Assembly (NCBI RefSeq): GCF_003634635.1
Contig: NZ_RBJB01000008.1
Coordinates: 1 to 64,000, forward strand
Direction of reading: 5' to 3'
Source of the DNA: Marinobacter nauticus
Lineage (GTDB): Bacteria; Pseudomonadota; Gammaproteobacteria; Pseudomonadales; Oleiphilaceae
Length of the DNA stretch: 64,000 nt
Positions 39,552 through 50,928 of this stretch are shown here, piece by piece. The notes beneath the pieces are model-generated. The model had not been told where the DNA came from, did no database searches, and saw only the letters and a program-made list of their open reading frames with translations. The translations under genes and the position numbers were made by a program. Within the stretch, counting starts at the first letter, position 1, and every line of letters starts with the position of its first letter.

Positions 39552-40550
39552 ATGTCAGTAGAACAGGAAGATATCATCATTGATCGCGTAGCAGATCTGG
39601 AAGACGCCGACGATCAACTGTTAGCCGAAGACAAGCCTGAAAAAGCTTCTGCTGAAGACGAAACTGCAGAAGTCGAAGACGGATTTCCCGCACAGGGAAA
39701 GTACTACTCCAACCAGAAGCAGCTGGATGCCACTCAGCTGTACCTCAACGAAATTGGTTTTTCTCCCCTGCTTACTCCGGAAGAAGAGGTGTACTTCGCG
39801 CGGCTTGCCCGTAAAGGGGAAGAGAGCGGCCGTAAGCGCATGATCGAGAGTAATCTCCGGTTGGTGGTCAAGATTGCGCGCCGCTACGTCAACCGTGGGC
39901 TGACACTGCTTGATCTGATCGAGGAAGGCAACCTGGGGCTGATTCGGGCGGTTGAGAAGTTCGATCCCGAGCGTGGATTCCGTTTCTCCACCTACGCTAC
40001 CTGGTGGATTCGCCAGACCATCGAGCGAGCCATCATGAACCAGACCCGCACCATCCGTCTGCCGATTCATGTGGTCAAGGAATTGAACCTGTACCTGCGG
40101 GCCGCCCGTGAGCTGACCCAGAAACTGGACCATGAACCGACCGCGGAAGAAATTGCCCGCATGGTCGACAAGCCGGTTGACGACGTAAAACGCATGCTCG
40201 GCCTCAACGAGCGCGTTGCCTCCATGGACACTCCGATCGGGGCTGGCAGTGACAAGTCCCTGATGGATACCGTGGCCGATGAGGGCGCGTCGGATCCTGC
40301 GGATCTGCTGCAGGACAACAACATGTGTTCATGCCTGGAGAAGTGGATTGATCAGCTCAGCGACAAACAGCAGGAAGTGCTTTCCCGCCGTTTCGGGCTG
40401 AGGGGCTATCCCATCAGTACCCTGGAAGAGGTTGGCCAGGAGATTGGCCTGACCCGGGAAAGGGTGCGGCAGATTCAGGTGGAAGCCTTGCGTCGCCTGC
40501 GGGAGATCCTTGAGAAAGAGGGATTGTCCGGAAGTCTGCTGTTCAAATAG
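39552..40550 (+). CDS. rpoS: RNA polymerase sigma factor RpoS
   Basis: The 332-residue group 2 sigma factor directs general stress and stationary-phase transcription. Region 1.2 ([21 protein letters not shown]), region 2 ([40 protein letters not shown]), region 3 and region 4 with a helix-turn-helix ([20 protein letters not shown]) are complete. The acidic N-terminal extension is longer than in most sigma factors, as usual for RpoS. It lies after nlpD, and a strong terminator follows. Confidence 0.98.
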   Translation: MSVEQEDIIIDRVADLEDADDQLLAEDKPEKASAEDETAEVEDGFPAQGKYYSNQKQLDATQLYLNEIGFSPLLTPEEEVYFARLARKGEESGRKRMIESNLRLVVKIARRYVNRGLTLLDLIEEGNLGLIRAVEKFDPERGFRFSTYATWWIRQTIERAIMNQTRTIRLPIHVVKELNLYLRAARELTQKLDHEPTAEEIARMVDKPVDDVKRMLGLNERVASMDTPIGAGSDKSLMDTVADEGASDPADLLQDNNMCSCLEKWIDQLSDKQQEVLSRRFGLRGYPISTLEEVGQEIGLTRERVRQIQVEALRRLREILEKEGLSGSLLFK

Positions 40551-40571
40551 ACTGGATTGACGAGATCAGTG

Positions 40572-40608
40572 AAAAAGCCGGCCATGGAAACATGGTCGGC
40601 TTTTTTGT
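40572..40608 (+). terminator. terminator after rpoS
   Basis: AAAAAGCCGGCCATG pairs with CATGGTCGGCTTTTTT around GAAA, with one G-U-type position, about 20 bases past the rpoS stop. It is a textbook intrinsic terminator. Confidence 0.92.
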
Positions 40609-40745
40609 TAAATGTGGCGGCAAATGAGAACCAGGTGGCGATCAGGCCGCAAAGTTCGTTGTTAGAATGGGCCACCGGGCAGATCTAGGGAGTCGCCCTG
40701 GTGTCGAATGAAACACTCAATAATAACGATCGAAAGGAAAGGACT

Positions 40746-41321
40746 ATGAAGAAGGCTCTTACTGCAGGATTTGCATCCCTTTTGCTAACCGGTGTTCTGT
40801 CAGCCCCGGCTTCCGCCCTGACCGTAGGGGATGTCGATGTGCCCGATACCTATTCTGCCATGGGGCAGGAACTCAAGCTCAATGGCGCCGGCACCCGTTC
40901 CAAGTGGTTTATGGATCTTTATGTGGGTGGTCTCTATGTACCTGAACAGGTGAGCGATGGCGAAGCGGTTATCAACGCTGATGAGCCCCAGGCCATCACG
41001 CTGCACATTACCTCGGGGATGATCACCAGCGAGCGCATGACCGAGGCGACCATGGACGGCTTCAAGGCATCCACCGATGGTGACCTGTCTGCTATCCAGT
41101 CGGATGTGGACCAGTTCATGGCGGTATTCCAGGAAGAGATCACCGAAGGTGATGTGTTTGATCTGGTTTACCTGCCCGGCGAAGGCGTTCGCGTACTCAA
41201 GAACGGCGAGCAGAAAGATACCGTTGGCGGCCTGGAGTTCAAGAAGGCGCTGTTTGGTATCTGGCTGTCAGACAAGCCCGCCCAGGAAGACCTGAAAGAG
41301 AAAATGCTGGGCCAGCGTTGA
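40746..41321 (+). CDS. chalcone-isomerase-like secreted protein
   Basis: The 191-residue protein has a Sec signal peptide (MKKALTAGFASLLLTGVLSAPASA, cleavage after ASA near residue 24) and a domain with the chalcone-isomerase-like fold: LKLNGAGTRSKWFMDLYVGGLYVP, followed by FDLVYLPGEGVRVLKNGE and a GIWLSDKPAQEDLKEKMLG ending. Bacterial members have no known flavonoid role; some bind lipids. The ATG at 40746 is preceded by AAAGGA; an upstream in-frame ATG-like start adds 15 unlikely residues. It stands alone between the rpoS terminator and a shared terminator with nth. Confidence 0.86.
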   Translation: MKKALTAGFASLLLTGVLSAPASALTVGDVDVPDTYSAMGQELKLNGAGTRSKWFMDLYVGGLYVPEQVSDGEAVINADEPQAITLHITSGMITSERMTEATMDGFKASTDGDLSAIQSDVDQFMAVFQEEITEGDVFDLVYLPGEGVRVLKNGEQKDTVGGLEFKKALFGIWLSDKPAQEDLKEKMLGQR

Positions 41322-41337
41322 TCGCAACCCAGATCTG

Positions 41338-41364
41338 AAAAAGCCGGCATTCGCCGGCTTTTTT
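41338..41364. terminator. bidirectional terminator between CHI-like gene and nth
   Basis: AAAAAGCCGGC and GCCGGCTTTTT form an 11-base-pair stem around ATTC, with A-tract on one side and T-tract on the other. It can end the plus-strand gene and the minus-strand Rnf-nth operon that converge here. Confidence 0.9.
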
Positions 41365-41392
41365 GTTCCTGTCAGTTCGCTTTCAAGACAGT

Positions 41393-42031
41393 CTACTGGT
41401 AGTCCCGCTTCTGCTTGAATTCGCACAGATCCTCAATAATGCAGGCGCCACATTTTGGCTTTCGGGCTGTGCAGGTATACCGGCCGTGAAGGATCAGCCA
41501 GTGGTGAGCGTCCATCAGGAACTCTTTCGGCACCAGCCTGAGCAAGCGTTTCTCGACTTCCAGTACATTCTTGCCCGGCGCGATACCGGTACGGTTGGAG
41601 ACCCGGAAAATGTGGGTGTCCACGGCCATGGCTGGCTGCCGGAACGCTGTGTTCAGCACCACATTAGCCGTTTTACGGCCGACGCCGGGCAAAGCTTCCA
41701 GGTCTTCCCGCCGGGCCGGGACTTCACTGCCGTGTTTCTCGATCAGAATGCGGCAGGTCTTGATCACATTCTCGGCCTTGCTGTTAAACAGCCCGATGGT
41801 CTTGATGTATTCCTTCAGGCCGTCAACGCCCAGGGCAAGAATTGCCTCGGGCGTGTTCGCTACCGGGAACAGCTTGTCGGTGGCCTTGTTCACGCCTACG
41901 TCTGTGGCCTGAGCGGAGAGAATGACCGCAATCAGTAGCTCAAATGGCGTGCTGTAATTGAGCTCCGTGGTCGGATTGGGGTTAGCGTCCCGCAACCGGG
42001 AGAAAATCTCGGTACGTTTTTCTTTGTTCAT
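41393..42031 (-). CDS. nth: endonuclease III
   Basis: The 212-residue DNA glycosylase/AP lyase removes oxidised pyrimidines. The helix-hairpin-helix LPGVGRKTANVVLNTAF contains the catalytic Lys; the Asp follows in VDTHIFRVSNR. The C-terminal 4Fe-4S cluster cysteines are CTARKPKCGACIIEDLC. It is the last gene of the Rnf operon, as in E. coli where nth follows rsxE. It starts 16 bases after rnfE. Confidence 0.98.
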   Translation of the reverse strand: MNKEKRTEIFSRLRDANPNPTTELNYSTPFELLIAVILSAQATDVGVNKATDKLFPVANTPEAILALGVDGLKEYIKTIGLFNSKAENVIKTCRILIEKHGSEVPARREDLEALPGVGRKTANVVLNTAFRQPAMAVDTHIFRVSNRTGIAPGKNVLEVEKRLLRLVPKEFLMDAHHWLILHGRYTCTARKPKCGACIIEDLCEFKQKRDYQ

Positions 42032-42047
42032 GCTGGCCCGATCTGGT

Positions 42048-42764
42048 TCAGGAAATAGTGCCGGTTACGCGCACCCGTTTGCTACCTGTGCTGGCCGGAG
42101 CGGGTTCGGCGGCTTTTCTGCGTTCTTTGAGGTGATTGTCGATGCCGTTCTTCAGGGCAATCAACAACCCGAGGCCCACAAAGGCGCCCGGTGGAAGCAC
42201 CATGAACAGCATGTCGGGGTACTGTTCGAACGGCCGGATGACCCAATCCGCCGCCATGGGGCCGAGGAGCAGGTGCATGTCGGCGAACAATGTGCCCTGG
42301 CCGATCAGTTCCCTCATAGCGCCCAGCGTCATCAATACCGCAAGGAAGCCGATCCCCATCATGGCGCCGTCCAGAATGGCCGGTAACGGTGGATTCTTGG
42401 AAGCAAAGGCATCGGCACGGCCAAGAATGGCGCAATTGGTAACGATCAGCGGGATGAAGATGCCGAGAATCTGGTACAGCTCATAGGTGAACGCTTGCAT
42501 CAGCAGTTCAGCGCAGGTTACGAACGAGGCAATGATCATGACGAACGCCGGCAGTCGAACGGATTCGCTGACGAAGTTCCGGATAAGGGAGACCGACAGG
42601 TTTGAGCCCATTAACACCAATAGTGTGGCCAGGCCCAGGCCGATGGCGTTGACGACCGTGCTGGTGACGGCAAGCAGCGGACACAACCCGAGAACCTGCA
42701 CCAGGGCAGGGTTGTTGTGCCAGAGGCCATCCTTGATGATTTCGCTGGACGTTTTCGTGCTCAT
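42048..42764 (-). CDS. rnfE: Rnf electron transport complex subunit E
   Basis: This 238-residue polytopic subunit has about six helices and begins with the family pattern [20 protein letters not shown]. It pairs with RnfA in the core of the complex, where conserved cysteines (LGLCPLL and the later TNCAILGRA) hold an iron-sulfur centre. Its basic C-terminal tail is rich in Lys/Arg and Pro. It lies two bases after rnfG. Length and position are standard. Confidence 0.96.
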   Translation of the reverse strand: MSTKTSSEIIKDGLWHNNPALVQVLGLCPLLAVTSTVVNAIGLGLATLLVLMGSNLSVSLIRNFVSESVRLPAFVMIIASFVTCAELLMQAFTYELYQILGIFIPLIVTNCAILGRADAFASKNPPLPAILDGAMMGIGFLAVLMTLGAMRELIGQGTLFADMHLLLGPMAADWVIRPFEQYPDMLFMVLPPGAFVGLGLLIALKNGIDNHLKERRKAAEPAPASTGSKRVRVTGTIS

Positions 42765-42766
42765 GA

Positions 42767-43468
42767 TCAGGAGTGCTCCGCTGGTTGAGTATCGGCGGCA
42801 ATGGCTTCCGGAGACAGGCGGCGCTTACCGGGCTCCGGGGGCGCGTTCACCCGTTCGCGGATGATCTCACGGTTCTGGCGAAAATAGACCAGGGTTTTCT
42901 GTACCGCTTTCACCACCGCTCTCGGAGTGATGGTGGCTCCGGTGAACTGGTCGAAGATGCCACCGTTCTTCTTCACGTTCCAGGCGTTGGGGGCAGGGTT
43001 ACCGAGAGACTTCCCGTCAAACGCATAGATCCAGTCAGACTTGCGGGTTTCGATACGATCGCCAAGCCCCGGTGTTTCCTTATGGCTGGTGACCCGAACG
43101 CCCAATACCCGGCCTTGAAGATCCAGGCCAACCAACAGGCGGATATTACCGGAGTAGCCGTCTGGTGCCACGGTGGGCAGTATCATGCCGATAGGCCGGC
43201 CGTCTTTTCTGGCAACCCAGGCCCGCACGGGGCCTTCAACGGGTAGCCGCTCGCTGGCAGGCAGGGTGACCATATCTCTCAGCAGGTCATTATCATGCTG
43301 GCTTTCCGGAATAATCTCGAACAGTGCCCTGGCCTCGGCGCGGGCCGCCTGCTCCTGAATCCGGTCTTTGGTCAGCCCCTGAGTCAGGGCAATGGTGCCG
43401 CCGGTAATAATGGCAAACAGGCCCAGGCCGATTGCGCTTCGACGGATGGCGGTGGTTACTGCACTCAT
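42767..43468 (-). CDS. rnfG: Rnf electron transport complex subunit G
   Basis: The 233-residue subunit has an N-terminal membrane helix ([20 protein letters not shown]) and a periplasmic FMN-binding domain with the flavinylation motif [11 protein letters not shown], where the last Thr carries covalent FMN. I chose the ATG at 43468, three bases from the rnfD stop, which has a GGAGG site and gives the standard [11 protein letters not shown] start. The open frame extends back to 43612 inside rnfD, and those extra 48 residues look like shadow sequence. Confidence 0.95.
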   Translation of the reverse strand: MSAVTTAIRRSAIGLGLFAIITGGTIALTQGLTKDRIQEQAARAEARALFEIIPESQHDNDLLRDMVTLPASERLPVEGPVRAWVARKDGRPIGMILPTVAPDGYSGNIRLLVGLDLQGRVLGVRVTSHKETPGLGDRIETRKSDWIYAFDGKSLGNPAPNAWNVKKNGGIFDQFTGATITPRAVVKAVQKTLVYFRQNREIIRERVNAPPEPGKRRLSPEAIAADTQPAEHS

Positions 43469-43470
43469 GG

Positions 43471-44523
43471 TCAACCTCCACTCCGGCCCGGGACGCCCCG
43501 GCGGGCCTTGTGATGGCCGTAGGTGCGGGGTGGTGTGTAATGGTCGATAAACGGAACCGCGAAGTTCATCAGTAGCACGCTGAACGCGACCGCATCGGGA
43601 TAGTTGCCCCAACTGCGAATCAGGTACACCAGGACACCGATGCCGGCACCGTATATCAGCTTGCCCTGATGGCTGGTGGCTGCCGAAACCGGGTCGGTGG
43701 CAATAAAGAACGCGCCAAGCATGGTACCACCGGCCAGCAGGTGCAGTTGCAAAGGCGCGTACTGGTCGGCGTTGCTGCCAAAGGCCAGGCTCATGGCGGC
43801 AATACCGGCCAGGAAGGCAACCGGAATATGCCAGGTTATGATTCTAAGGGCGATCAGCAGGACGCCGCCGGCCAGGAAGGCCAGATTGACCCACTCCCAG
43901 CCCCGGGCAATCAAGTTGCCAAAGGTGGGGTGGCCGAGCACTTCCACTGACGTGTGACTGGCAATCTTGTGTTTGTATTCGTCCAGCGGTGTTGCCATGG
44001 TCCAGCCGTCGACGGCGGTCTGGCCCCCGGTGAAAATCTTCGCGAGGGTCTCACCAAAGCCGGGCGCGCCGCCCCAGAGCGTGGCTGCTTCGGCCCAGTT
44101 GGTGGTCATGGCGACCGGAAACGAGATCAATGCCAGGGCATAGCCCACCATGGCCGGGTTAAAGGGATTGGAGCCCAGACCACCGTAAAGCTGCTTGGCC
44201 ACTACGATTGCTGAGACCACGGCAATACCGGAGACCCACCAGGGCGTGAACTGGGGCAGGGATAGCCCGAGCAGCAGGCCGGTGACCGCCGCGGTGTTGT
44301 CACGCAGGAAAAAGGCGACGGGTTTGCCGCGCAGCTTCAGGAAGGCGGCTTCAGAGCCCAGCGCCAGGGCAATGCACCAGACGACATTGATCAGGTTGCC
44401 CCAGCCAAAGAACAGAGTCTGGGCCAGCAGGCCGGGCAGAGCGGCCAGAATGACCCAGAGCATGACCCGTGACGTGGGCCGCGCGCGACGAGCATGGGGT
44501 GAGGACTGTTGAGCAAGAGCCAT
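43471..44523 (-). CDS. rnfD: Rnf electron transport complex subunit D
   Basis: The 350-residue polytopic membrane subunit has ten or so helices and carries a covalently bound FMN in this family, at the Thr of the [16 protein letters not shown] motif. Other marks are [19 protein letters not shown] and MGCC-like loops near the C terminus. With RnfG and RnfE it forms the ion-translocating part of the complex. It starts 20 bases after rnfC and is followed two bases on by rnfG. Confidence 0.96.
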   Translation of the reverse strand: MALAQQSSPHARRARPTSRVMLWVILAALPGLLAQTLFFGWGNLINVVWCIALALGSEAAFLKLRGKPVAFFLRDNTAAVTGLLLGLSLPQFTPWWVSGIAVVSAIVVAKQLYGGLGSNPFNPAMVGYALALISFPVAMTTNWAEAATLWGGAPGFGETLAKIFTGGQTAVDGWTMATPLDEYKHKIASHTSVEVLGHPTFGNLIARGWEWVNLAFLAGGVLLIALRIITWHIPVAFLAGIAAMSLAFGSNADQYAPLQLHLLAGGTMLGAFFIATDPVSAATSHQGKLIYGAGIGVLVYLIRSWGNYPDAVAFSVLLMNFAVPFIDHYTPPRTYGHHKARRGVPGRSGG

Positions 44524-44543
44524 GAAGTTCCAGCCTGATTGAA

Positions 44544-46373
44544 TTATTGAGACGACGCGGGTTCTTCCGCCACTTGCTTGCGAGCCTGATCAAGCGCCTG
44601 CTGAGCCCGTTGCACCCGATCATGGTTCTTGGCGACAGCACGTTCCAGTTTCTCAACATTATCCGCCTGCTGAGACCGGGCCTCATCGAGCATGCCCTGC
44701 ATGGTGTTGAGCTTGGCTTCTGCCTGGGTGAGTTGCTTCTCCAGCGCCTCTATGTCGGGTTTGTCATCGGCCACTTCAGTGCTGCTCGGTACCGGTTGCT
44801 CTTTGGTGTCGGCGGCTGTTTTGGCCTTCTTGCGTTCCAGGGCCTGCTGTACCAGGGCGGCTTTGGCTGCCCGGTCGTCGCTTGCCTGGCCATCGGCGGC
44901 GGCCATTTCGGCTTCCGCCTGCTTTTTGGCCTGAGCTTCGGCAGCAGCCTTGGCCCGCTCCTTGCGCCGTAATTCCTTTTCCTGTTGCTCCCTTTCCAGG
45001 CGGGCCTGACGTGCCTCGAAGCGCTCGCGAGCGCGATCCGCTTTCAGCTGTTCCGCGCGCTGGGTGCGAATCTCGCCTTTGGCAAACCGATAGTACTGGA
45101 CCAAAGGAATGGAGCTGGGGCAGACGTAGGAACAGGCTCCGCATTCGATGCAGTCGAACAGGTTCAGGTGTTCTGCTTTCTCGAATTCACCCGCCTTGGA
45201 ATACCAGAACAATTGCTGCGGCAACAGTTCCATGGGGCACGCCTCGGCGCACTGTCCACAGCGGATGCACGGTTGCTCTGGCGGCGGAGCCGGCAGTTCT
45301 GCCGCGGTTGCCGCGATCACGCAGTTGGTGGTTTTTACCACAGGCACGGAATCGGTGGTCAGGGTATACCCCATCATGGGGCCGCCAAGAATCAGCCGGT
45401 CAAGACGTTCCTGCGCCATCCCTGCCGTTTCGAGCAGGTGATGGATCGGCGTGCCGATCAGGACTTCAAAATTGCCGGGTTCCCGCACCGCCTCGCCAGT
45501 AACGGTTACCACACGGGATATCAGCGGCTTGCCCTCAAAGACAGCACGGCCCACGGCGACTGCAGTTCCGATGTTCTGGCACATCACCCCGATATCGGCA
45601 GGAATACCGCCACTGGGGACTTCCTGGCCGGTCAGAATCTGTATCAACTGTTTTTCACCACCAGACGGGTACTTGGTGGGCACCACCGCAATTTCAATCT
45701 GAGTGCCCGCCACCGCCTTGCGCATGGCGGCAATGGCCTCGGGCTTGTTGTCTTCAATGCCGACAACGCACCGGGAGGGCCGGAGAATCCACGCCATCAC
45801 TTTCAGGCCTGCAACCACCTCGGCGGCCTGCTCGCGCATGGTCATGTCGTCGGCGGTGATGTAGGGCTCGCATTCCGCGCCGTTGAGAATCAGGGTATCG
45901 ACCTTGCGATCCCTTGGAGGCCTCAGCTTGATATCGGTAGGAAAACCGGCGCCACCCATGCCGGAAATGCCGGCTTCGCGAATTCGCTGCAGCACCGCTT
46001 CCCGGTCAAGTTGTTTGTAATCGTCAATCGGTGACAGGGCGCACCACTGGTCTTCGCCATCCGGTTTCAGTACCACGCACCAGTCCGCCATACCGGACGG
46101 GTGGGGAACCGGACGTTGTTCAATGGCCTCGATCACCCCCGAAGTGGGAGCATGCACCGGCACGCCCATGCCATTGGTAACGTCTGCGATTTTCTGACCC
46201 TTCAGTACCCGGTCGCCCACCGCAACCACCAACTCTGCCGGTTCGCCGATGTGTTGTTGCAATGGCAATACCAGGCGATCGGGCATGGCGGCCTTGCGGA
46301 TCGGGCGGGCCGTGGACTGATGCTTGTTCTCGGGCGGATGAATGCCGCCGGTGAAATCCCACAGCTGAGTCAT
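44544..46373 (-). CDS. rnfC: Rnf electron transport complex subunit C
   Basis: The 609-residue peripheral subunit accepts electrons from NADH (or donates to NAD+). It has an N-terminal barrel-sandwich domain, an NADH/FMN-binding domain ([16 protein letters not shown]), a SLBB domain and two 4Fe-4S motifs [12 protein letters not shown] and [12 protein letters not shown]. After residue about 460 there is a long Ala/Lys/Glu/Gln coiled-coil tail, seen in gammaproteobacterial RnfC. The ATG at 46373 ([17 protein letters not shown]) shares one base with the rnfB stop region; the longer open frame up to 46499 overlaps rnfB and is rejected. Confidence 0.96.
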   Translation of the reverse strand: MTQLWDFTGGIHPPENKHQSTARPIRKAAMPDRLVLPLQQHIGEPAELVVAVGDRVLKGQKIADVTNGMGVPVHAPTSGVIEAIEQRPVPHPSGMADWCVVLKPDGEDQWCALSPIDDYKQLDREAVLQRIREAGISGMGGAGFPTDIKLRPPRDRKVDTLILNGAECEPYITADDMTMREQAAEVVAGLKVMAWILRPSRCVVGIEDNKPEAIAAMRKAVAGTQIEIAVVPTKYPSGGEKQLIQILTGQEVPSGGIPADIGVMCQNIGTAVAVGRAVFEGKPLISRVVTVTGEAVREPGNFEVLIGTPIHHLLETAGMAQERLDRLILGGPMMGYTLTTDSVPVVKTTNCVIAATAAELPAPPPEQPCIRCGQCAEACPMELLPQQLFWYSKAGEFEKAEHLNLFDCIECGACSYVCPSSIPLVQYYRFAKGEIRTQRAEQLKADRARERFEARQARLEREQQEKELRRKERAKAAAEAQAKKQAEAEMAAADGQASDDRAAKAALVQQALERKKAKTAADTKEQPVPSSTEVADDKPDIEALEKQLTQAEAKLNTMQGMLDEARSQQADNVEKLERAVAKNHDRVQRAQQALDQARKQVAEEPASSQ

Positions 46374-46951
46374 CAGGCGCTGGCTCCCTGGCGATCGGTG
46401 GCGATGATTTGGGGCACTGGAGGTGTCCAGGTCCAGGTACGGATATCCGGCTCGATGGTGATCATGTCGATGCAATCCACCGGGCAGGGTTCCACGCACA
46501 AGTCACAGCCGGTGCACTCGCTCTCGATAACGGTGTGCATGTGCTTGGCGGCGCCCAGGATGGCGTCTACCGGGCAGGCCTGAATGCATTTGGTGCAGCC
46601 AATGCATTCGTCCTCGCGAATAACTGCCACCCGCTTGGCCTGCTCAACACCGTGTTCTGCGTCCAGCGGTTGTGGCTCTACATCCAGCAGGTCGGCCAGC
46701 GCCTTGATGGTGCTTTCACCACCGGGCGGACATTTGTTGATGGCGTCGCCGTTGGCAATGGATTCGGCATAGGGCCGGCAGCCGGGGAAGCCACACTGGC
46801 CGCACTGTGTCTGCGGCAGCAGCGAATCAATCTGGTCAACCAGTGGGTTACCTTCAACCTTGAACCGTTCAGAGGCAAATCCCAGTAGCCCGCCAAAGAC
46901 CAGGGCAAGCGCCAGCAGGACCACAACGGCAATCAGGAAACTCGTCCACAT
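46373..46951 (-). CDS. rnfB: Rnf electron transport complex subunit B
   Basis: The 192-residue subunit has one N-terminal membrane helix ([19 protein letters not shown]), a four-cysteine 4Fe-4S domain ([13 protein letters not shown]) and two ferredoxin-type motifs ([12 protein letters not shown] and [12 protein letters not shown]). It carries electrons from RnfC to the membrane core. It follows rnfA after 13 bases. The length is the usual gammaproteobacterial size. Confidence 0.97.
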   Translation of the reverse strand: MWTSFLIAVVVLLALALVFGGLLGFASERFKVEGNPLVDQIDSLLPQTQCGQCGFPGCRPYAESIANGDAINKCPPGGESTIKALADLLDVEPQPLDAEHGVEQAKRVAVIREDECIGCTKCIQACPVDAILGAAKHMHTVIESECTGCDLCVEPCPVDCIDMITIEPDIRTWTWTPPVPQIIATDRQGASA

Positions 46952-46964
46952 AACAACCGCTCCG

Positions 46965-47546
46965 TCAGACCGCGACCAGGCCGGTGAAGCCCAGGAAAGC
47001 CAGCGACATGAGCCCTGCGGTAATCATCCCGATAGCTGCGCCCCGGAAGGCCACCGGCACATCGGATACGGCAATGCGCTCGCGCATGGCGGCAAACAGC
47101 ACCAGCACCAGGGAGAACCCGACGGCCGCGCCAAAGCCGTAAAGCACAGATTCCACAAAGTTGTTGTTTTTGTTGAGGTTCAGGAGGGCTACACCCAATA
47201 CCGCGCAGTTAGTGGTGATCAGGGGCAGGAAAATCCCGAGAACCCGATACAGCAGCGGACTGGTCTTGCGTACCACCATTTCGGTGAACTGTACCACCAC
47301 CGCAATCACAAGGATGAAGGTGATGGTTTTCAGGAAAGCGAGATCCAGCGGGGCCAGCAGGTAGGTGTAGGCCAGATAACTGCACACCGACGACAGGGTC
47401 AGTACGAACGTGGTTGCCAGCGACATGCCCATGGCGGTTTCCAGTTTCCCAGAAACGCCCATGAAAGGGCATAGCCCCAGGAACTGCACCAGCACAAAGT
47501 TGTTCACCAGAATGGTGCTGACCAGAATCAGTAAATACTCTGTCAT
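46965..47546 (-). CDS. rnfA: Rnf electron transport complex subunit A
   Basis: The 193-residue polytopic subunit, six helices, starts [20 protein letters not shown] and has the conserved cysteines in LGLCPFMGV and [10 protein letters not shown] that pair with RnfE around an iron-sulfur centre. It is the first rnf gene of the operon and starts 21 bases after the metG stop, so the Rnf genes are probably co-transcribed with metG or initiated within it. In the RsxA nomenclature of E. coli the same complex keeps SoxR reduced. Confidence 0.97.
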   Translation of the reverse strand: MTEYLLILVSTILVNNFVLVQFLGLCPFMGVSGKLETAMGMSLATTFVLTLSSVCSYLAYTYLLAPLDLAFLKTITFILVIAVVVQFTEMVVRKTSPLLYRVLGIFLPLITTNCAVLGVALLNLNKNNNFVESVLYGFGAAVGFSLVLVLFAAMRERIAVSDVPVAFRGAAIGMITAGLMSLAFLGFTGLVAV

Positions 47547-47567
47547 CGGAGCGTCTCAGTCTCTGCT

Positions 47568-49604
47568 TTACATCACCCGCATGCCCGGCACAGCGCCGGA
47601 ATCCGGAGACAGAATGAAGATATCCTTACCACCGGGGCCGGCCGCCAGTACCATGCCTTCGGACATACCGAACTTCATCTTTCTGGGTTTGAGGTTGGCG
47701 ACCATCACGGTCATACGACCTTCCAGATCTTCCGGTTTGTAGGCGGACTTAATACCAGCAAACACGTTGCGTTCGCCATGCCCCACGTCAAGAGTCAGTC
47801 GAAGAAGTTTGTCAGCGCCTTCCACATGCTCTGCTTTGACAATCTTGACGACTCGCAGATCCACCTTGGCAAAATCCGGGAACTCGATTTCCTCGGCGAT
47901 CGGTTCGAGATCCTTTGCCGCCTCTTTCTTGCTGTCGCCCTGGGCTGCCGGCAGTTCCTCTTTGGAGGCCTCCAGCATCTTTTCGATCTGATCCATATCC
48001 ACCCGGTTCATCAGCGGCTTGAACTTGTCGATGCCGTGGTTTTCGAGCAGGGCGGCACGGTTGTTCCAGTCCAGGCGTGAATTCAGGAACGACTGGGCTG
48101 CATCGGCGGTCTTCGGCAGTACCGGTGCCAGATAGGTCATCAGCAGGCGGAACATGTTGATGGCGTTGGTACAGATGGCCTGCAGCTGGTCATCCTGGCC
48201 GTCCTGTTTGGCAATCACCCAGGGCTGCTCATCATTCACGTACTGGTTGGCAATGTCTGCCAGCTCCATAATCCGACGCATAGCGCGGCCGAACTCACGG
48301 GCTTCGTAGAACTCTGCAATCTGTTCACCGGCATCAATAAACTCTTTCAGCTTGTCCTGCTCGGTAACCTTGCCCAGCTTGCCGTCAAAGCGCTTGGTGA
48401 TAAAACCGGCACTGCGGCTGGCAATGTTCACCACCTTGCCCACCAGATCGGAATTCACCCGGGCGGCAAAGTCTTCCAGGTTCAGGTCCATGTCATCCAC
48501 GCCGCCGGTCAGCTTCGCGGCGAAGTAGTAGCGCAGGTACTCCGGGTTCAGGTGGTCCAGGTAGGTCCGCGCCATGATGAAGGTGCCGCGGGACTTGGAC
48601 ATTTTCTTGCCGTTCACCGTCACGAAGCCATGAGCCCAAACCGCGGTTGGCGTGCGGAAGCCCGCATCGTGCAGCATCGAAGGCCAGAACAGGGCATGGA
48701 AATTGATAATGTCCTTACCGATGAAATGGTACACCTCGGCACTAGAATCCTTCTTCCAGAAATGCTCGAAATCGATGCCCTCGCGGTTGCACAGGTTCTT
48801 GAAGCTGGCCAGGTAGCCGATAGGTGCATCCAGCCAAACGTAGAAGTACTTACCTGGTGCATCCGGGATCTCAAACCCGAAATAGGGCGCATCCCGACTG
48901 ATGTCCCACTCCTGCAGGCCCGCATCCAGCCACTCGGCCAGCTTGTTGGCCACCTGGGGTTGCAGAGCACCGCTGCGCGTCCACTTGCTCAGAAAATCGT
49001 GGAACTCCGGCAGTTTGAAGAAGTAATGCTCGGATTCCTTTTCCACAGGGGTAGCGCCAGACACCGCAGAGCGGGGATTGATCAACTCGGCGGGTGTGTA
49101 GGTGGCGCCGCAGGCCTCACAGTTATCACCGTACTGGTCTTCGGTTTTGCACTTGGGGCAGGTGCCTTTGATGAAACGATCCGCCAGAAACATCTCTTTT
49201 TCCGGATCAAAGAACTGCGTGATCTTGCGCGTGGCAATGTGATCATTGTCCTTGAGCTGGCGGTAGATGTACTCCGAGAAGTACTGATTCTCCTCCGAGT
49301 GCGTGGAGTAATAATTGTCGAAACGGATGTGAAAGCCCGCGAAATCTTCCTGATGCTCCTGACGAATCCGGTCGATCAGCTGCTCCGGGGTAATCCCCTC
49401 ACGCTCGGCCCGCAGCATAATGGCAGTGCCGTGAGCATCGTCTGCACAAACGTAGTAGCAGTTGTGGCCGCGCATGTTCTGGAAGCGCACCCAGATATCG
49501 GTCTGAATGTATTCCAGCAGGTGCCCCAGATGAATGGGCCCGTTGGCGTAGGGCAGGGCGCTGGTAACCAGAATATCGCGCTGTTGCTTGCTCGCTTGCG
49601 TCAT
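47568..49604 (-). CDS. metG: methionyl-tRNA synthetase
   Basis: The 678-residue class I synthetase charges tRNA-Met. The HIGH-equivalent HLGHL lies near residue 22, the KMSKS motif is KKMSKSRG, and the zinc domain has [20 protein letters not shown]-terminal tRNA-binding domain (after about 575, [20 protein letters not shown]) makes the enzyme a dimer, as in E. coli. A linker rich in Ala, Lys and Glu joins the parts. It is divergent from apbC, with a 180-base intergenic region between them. Confidence 0.98.
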   Translation of the reverse strand: MTQASKQQRDILVTSALPYANGPIHLGHLLEYIQTDIWVRFQNMRGHNCYYVCADDAHGTAIMLRAEREGITPEQLIDRIRQEHQEDFAGFHIRFDNYYSTHSEENQYFSEYIYRQLKDNDHIATRKITQFFDPEKEMFLADRFIKGTCPKCKTEDQYGDNCEACGATYTPAELINPRSAVSGATPVEKESEHYFFKLPEFHDFLSKWTRSGALQPQVANKLAEWLDAGLQEWDISRDAPYFGFEIPDAPGKYFYVWLDAPIGYLASFKNLCNREGIDFEHFWKKDSSAEVYHFIGKDIINFHALFWPSMLHDAGFRTPTAVWAHGFVTVNGKKMSKSRGTFIMARTYLDHLNPEYLRYYFAAKLTGGVDDMDLNLEDFAARVNSDLVGKVVNIASRSAGFITKRFDGKLGKVTEQDKLKEFIDAGEQIAEFYEAREFGRAMRRIMELADIANQYVNDEQPWVIAKQDGQDDQLQAICTNAINMFRLLMTYLAPVLPKTADAAQSFLNSRLDWNNRAALLENHGIDKFKPLMNRVDMDQIEKMLEASKEELPAAQGDSKKEAAKDLEPIAEEIEFPDFAKVDLRVVKIVKAEHVEGADKLLRLTLDVGHGERNVFAGIKSAYKPEDLEGRMTVMVANLKPRKMKFGMSEGMVLAAGPGGKDIFILSPDSGAVPGMRVM

Positions 49605-49784
49605 GGTGATGTCCGAACCTTATGTTGAGTCGGGTTGGAAAGACAAAAACGGGGTTCCGGCGCCAATCGCAATTGATTGTTCCAGGTAAAGACCCCATAT
49701 GGTCAGAAACGGGCACAGATGATACCTTCCGAGCCATCATTTTTCACCTGCATTCAAGCTTATGAGCTTATTCCGGAGACCCCG

Positions 49785-50885
49785 ATGACCCAGATTTCCC
49801 AACAGGCCCTCGAAGCCGCCGTTCGCGAATACCGGGACCCCTACCTGAACAAAGACCTGTACGAACTGGGAGCCGTCAAAAACCTGAGCGCAGACGACAG
49901 CGGCAACGTGACCCTGATGGTCGAACTGCCATACCCTTCAAAAGGCATCGCTGGTGGTCTGAAACAGATCGTCGCCAACGCTCTGGAGTTTGTCGATGGC
50001 GTTGAAAGTGCCGAAGTACACGTAGCCCAGAAAATCCACAGCTACAAAACCAACAAAGACCTGCCGGCCGTCCCCGGTGTGAAAAACATCATCGCAGTCG
50101 CCTCCGGCAAAGGCGGCGTGGGCAAATCCACCACCGCCGTCAACCTCGCTCTCGCCCTGCACGCCGAAGGTGCCCGGGTTGGCATCCTCGACGCCGATAT
50201 CTACGGGCCCAGCATCGGCATGATGCTCGGCGTACCCGAAGGCAAACGCCCGGACGTACGCGAAAACAAATACTTCGTCCCCATGCTGGCCCACGGCCTG
50301 CAAGCCAACTCCATGGCCTTCGTCACCACCGACAAAACCCCCATGGTCTGGCGCGGCCCGATGGTCAGCGGTGCGGTGATGCAGTTGCTCCAGCAAACCC
50401 TGTGGGATGAACTCGACTACCTCATCATCGACATGCCTCCCGGCACTGGCGATATCCAGCTCACCCTGGCCCAGAAAGTCCCGGTCACCGGCGCCGTCAT
50501 CGTCACCACTCCCCAGGACATCGCCCTGCTGGACGGCAAAAAAGGCATCGAAATGTTCCGCAAAGTCGACATCCCGGTGCTGGGCGTAGTCGAAAACATG
50601 AGCGTCCACATCTGCTCCAACTGCGGCCATGAAGAACCCCTCTTCGGCCACGGCGGTGGCGAACGCATCGCGGAAGAATACGAAACCACCCTCCTGGGCC
50701 AGCTACCCTTGCACATGACCATCCGCGAACAGACCGACAGCGGCGCCCCGACTGTGGTTGCCGAGCCGGATTCGGAAGTGGCAAGACGCTACCGCGACAT
50801 CGCCAGAAGGGTGGGGGCGGAGCTGTCCACCCGCGAGCGGAATCTTGGTGGGACGATTTCCAGTGTTTCCGTAACTGAGCATTAA
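49785..50885 (+). CDS. apbC: iron-sulfur cluster carrier ApbC/Mrp
   Basis: The 366-residue MinD-type ATPase delivers 4Fe-4S clusters to apo-proteins. It has an N-terminal MIP18/DUF59 domain (about 1-80), the deviant Walker A GKGGVGKSTTAVNLA and a CSNCG cluster-binding motif near residue 285. The ATG at 49785 (MTQISQQALEAAVREY) is chosen; the frame stays open to an unlikely ATG at 49677 in the divergent promoter region. It faces away from metG, a common pairing in gammaproteobacteria. Palindromic element C lies 40 bases past its stop. Confidence 0.95.
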   Translation: MTQISQQALEAAVREYRDPYLNKDLYELGAVKNLSADDSGNVTLMVELPYPSKGIAGGLKQIVANALEFVDGVESAEVHVAQKIHSYKTNKDLPAVPGVKNIIAVASGKGGVGKSTTAVNLALALHAEGARVGILDADIYGPSIGMMLGVPEGKRPDVRENKYFVPMLAHGLQANSMAFVTTDKTPMVWRGPMVSGAVMQLLQQTLWDELDYLIIDMPPGTGDIQLTLAQKVPVTGAVIVTTPQDIALLDGKKGIEMFRKVDIPVLGVVENMSVHICSNCGHEEPLFGHGGGERIAEEYETTLLGQLPLHMTIREQTDSGAPTVVAEPDSEVARRYRDIARRVGAELSTRERNLGGTISSVSVTEH

Positions 50886-50928
50886 TAAGTCAGGAAAATG
50901 TAGAGGAATTCCACTCGAAGGCTGAATC

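Noticed and set aside
43469-43612. N-terminal extension of rnfG
   Set aside because: It overlaps rnfD out of frame and removes the N-terminal position of the membrane helix; the ATG at 43468 has a ribosome site.
46374-46499. N-terminal extension of rnfC
   Set aside because: The extension overlaps rnfB and does not resemble RnfC; the ATG at 46373 gives the conserved start.
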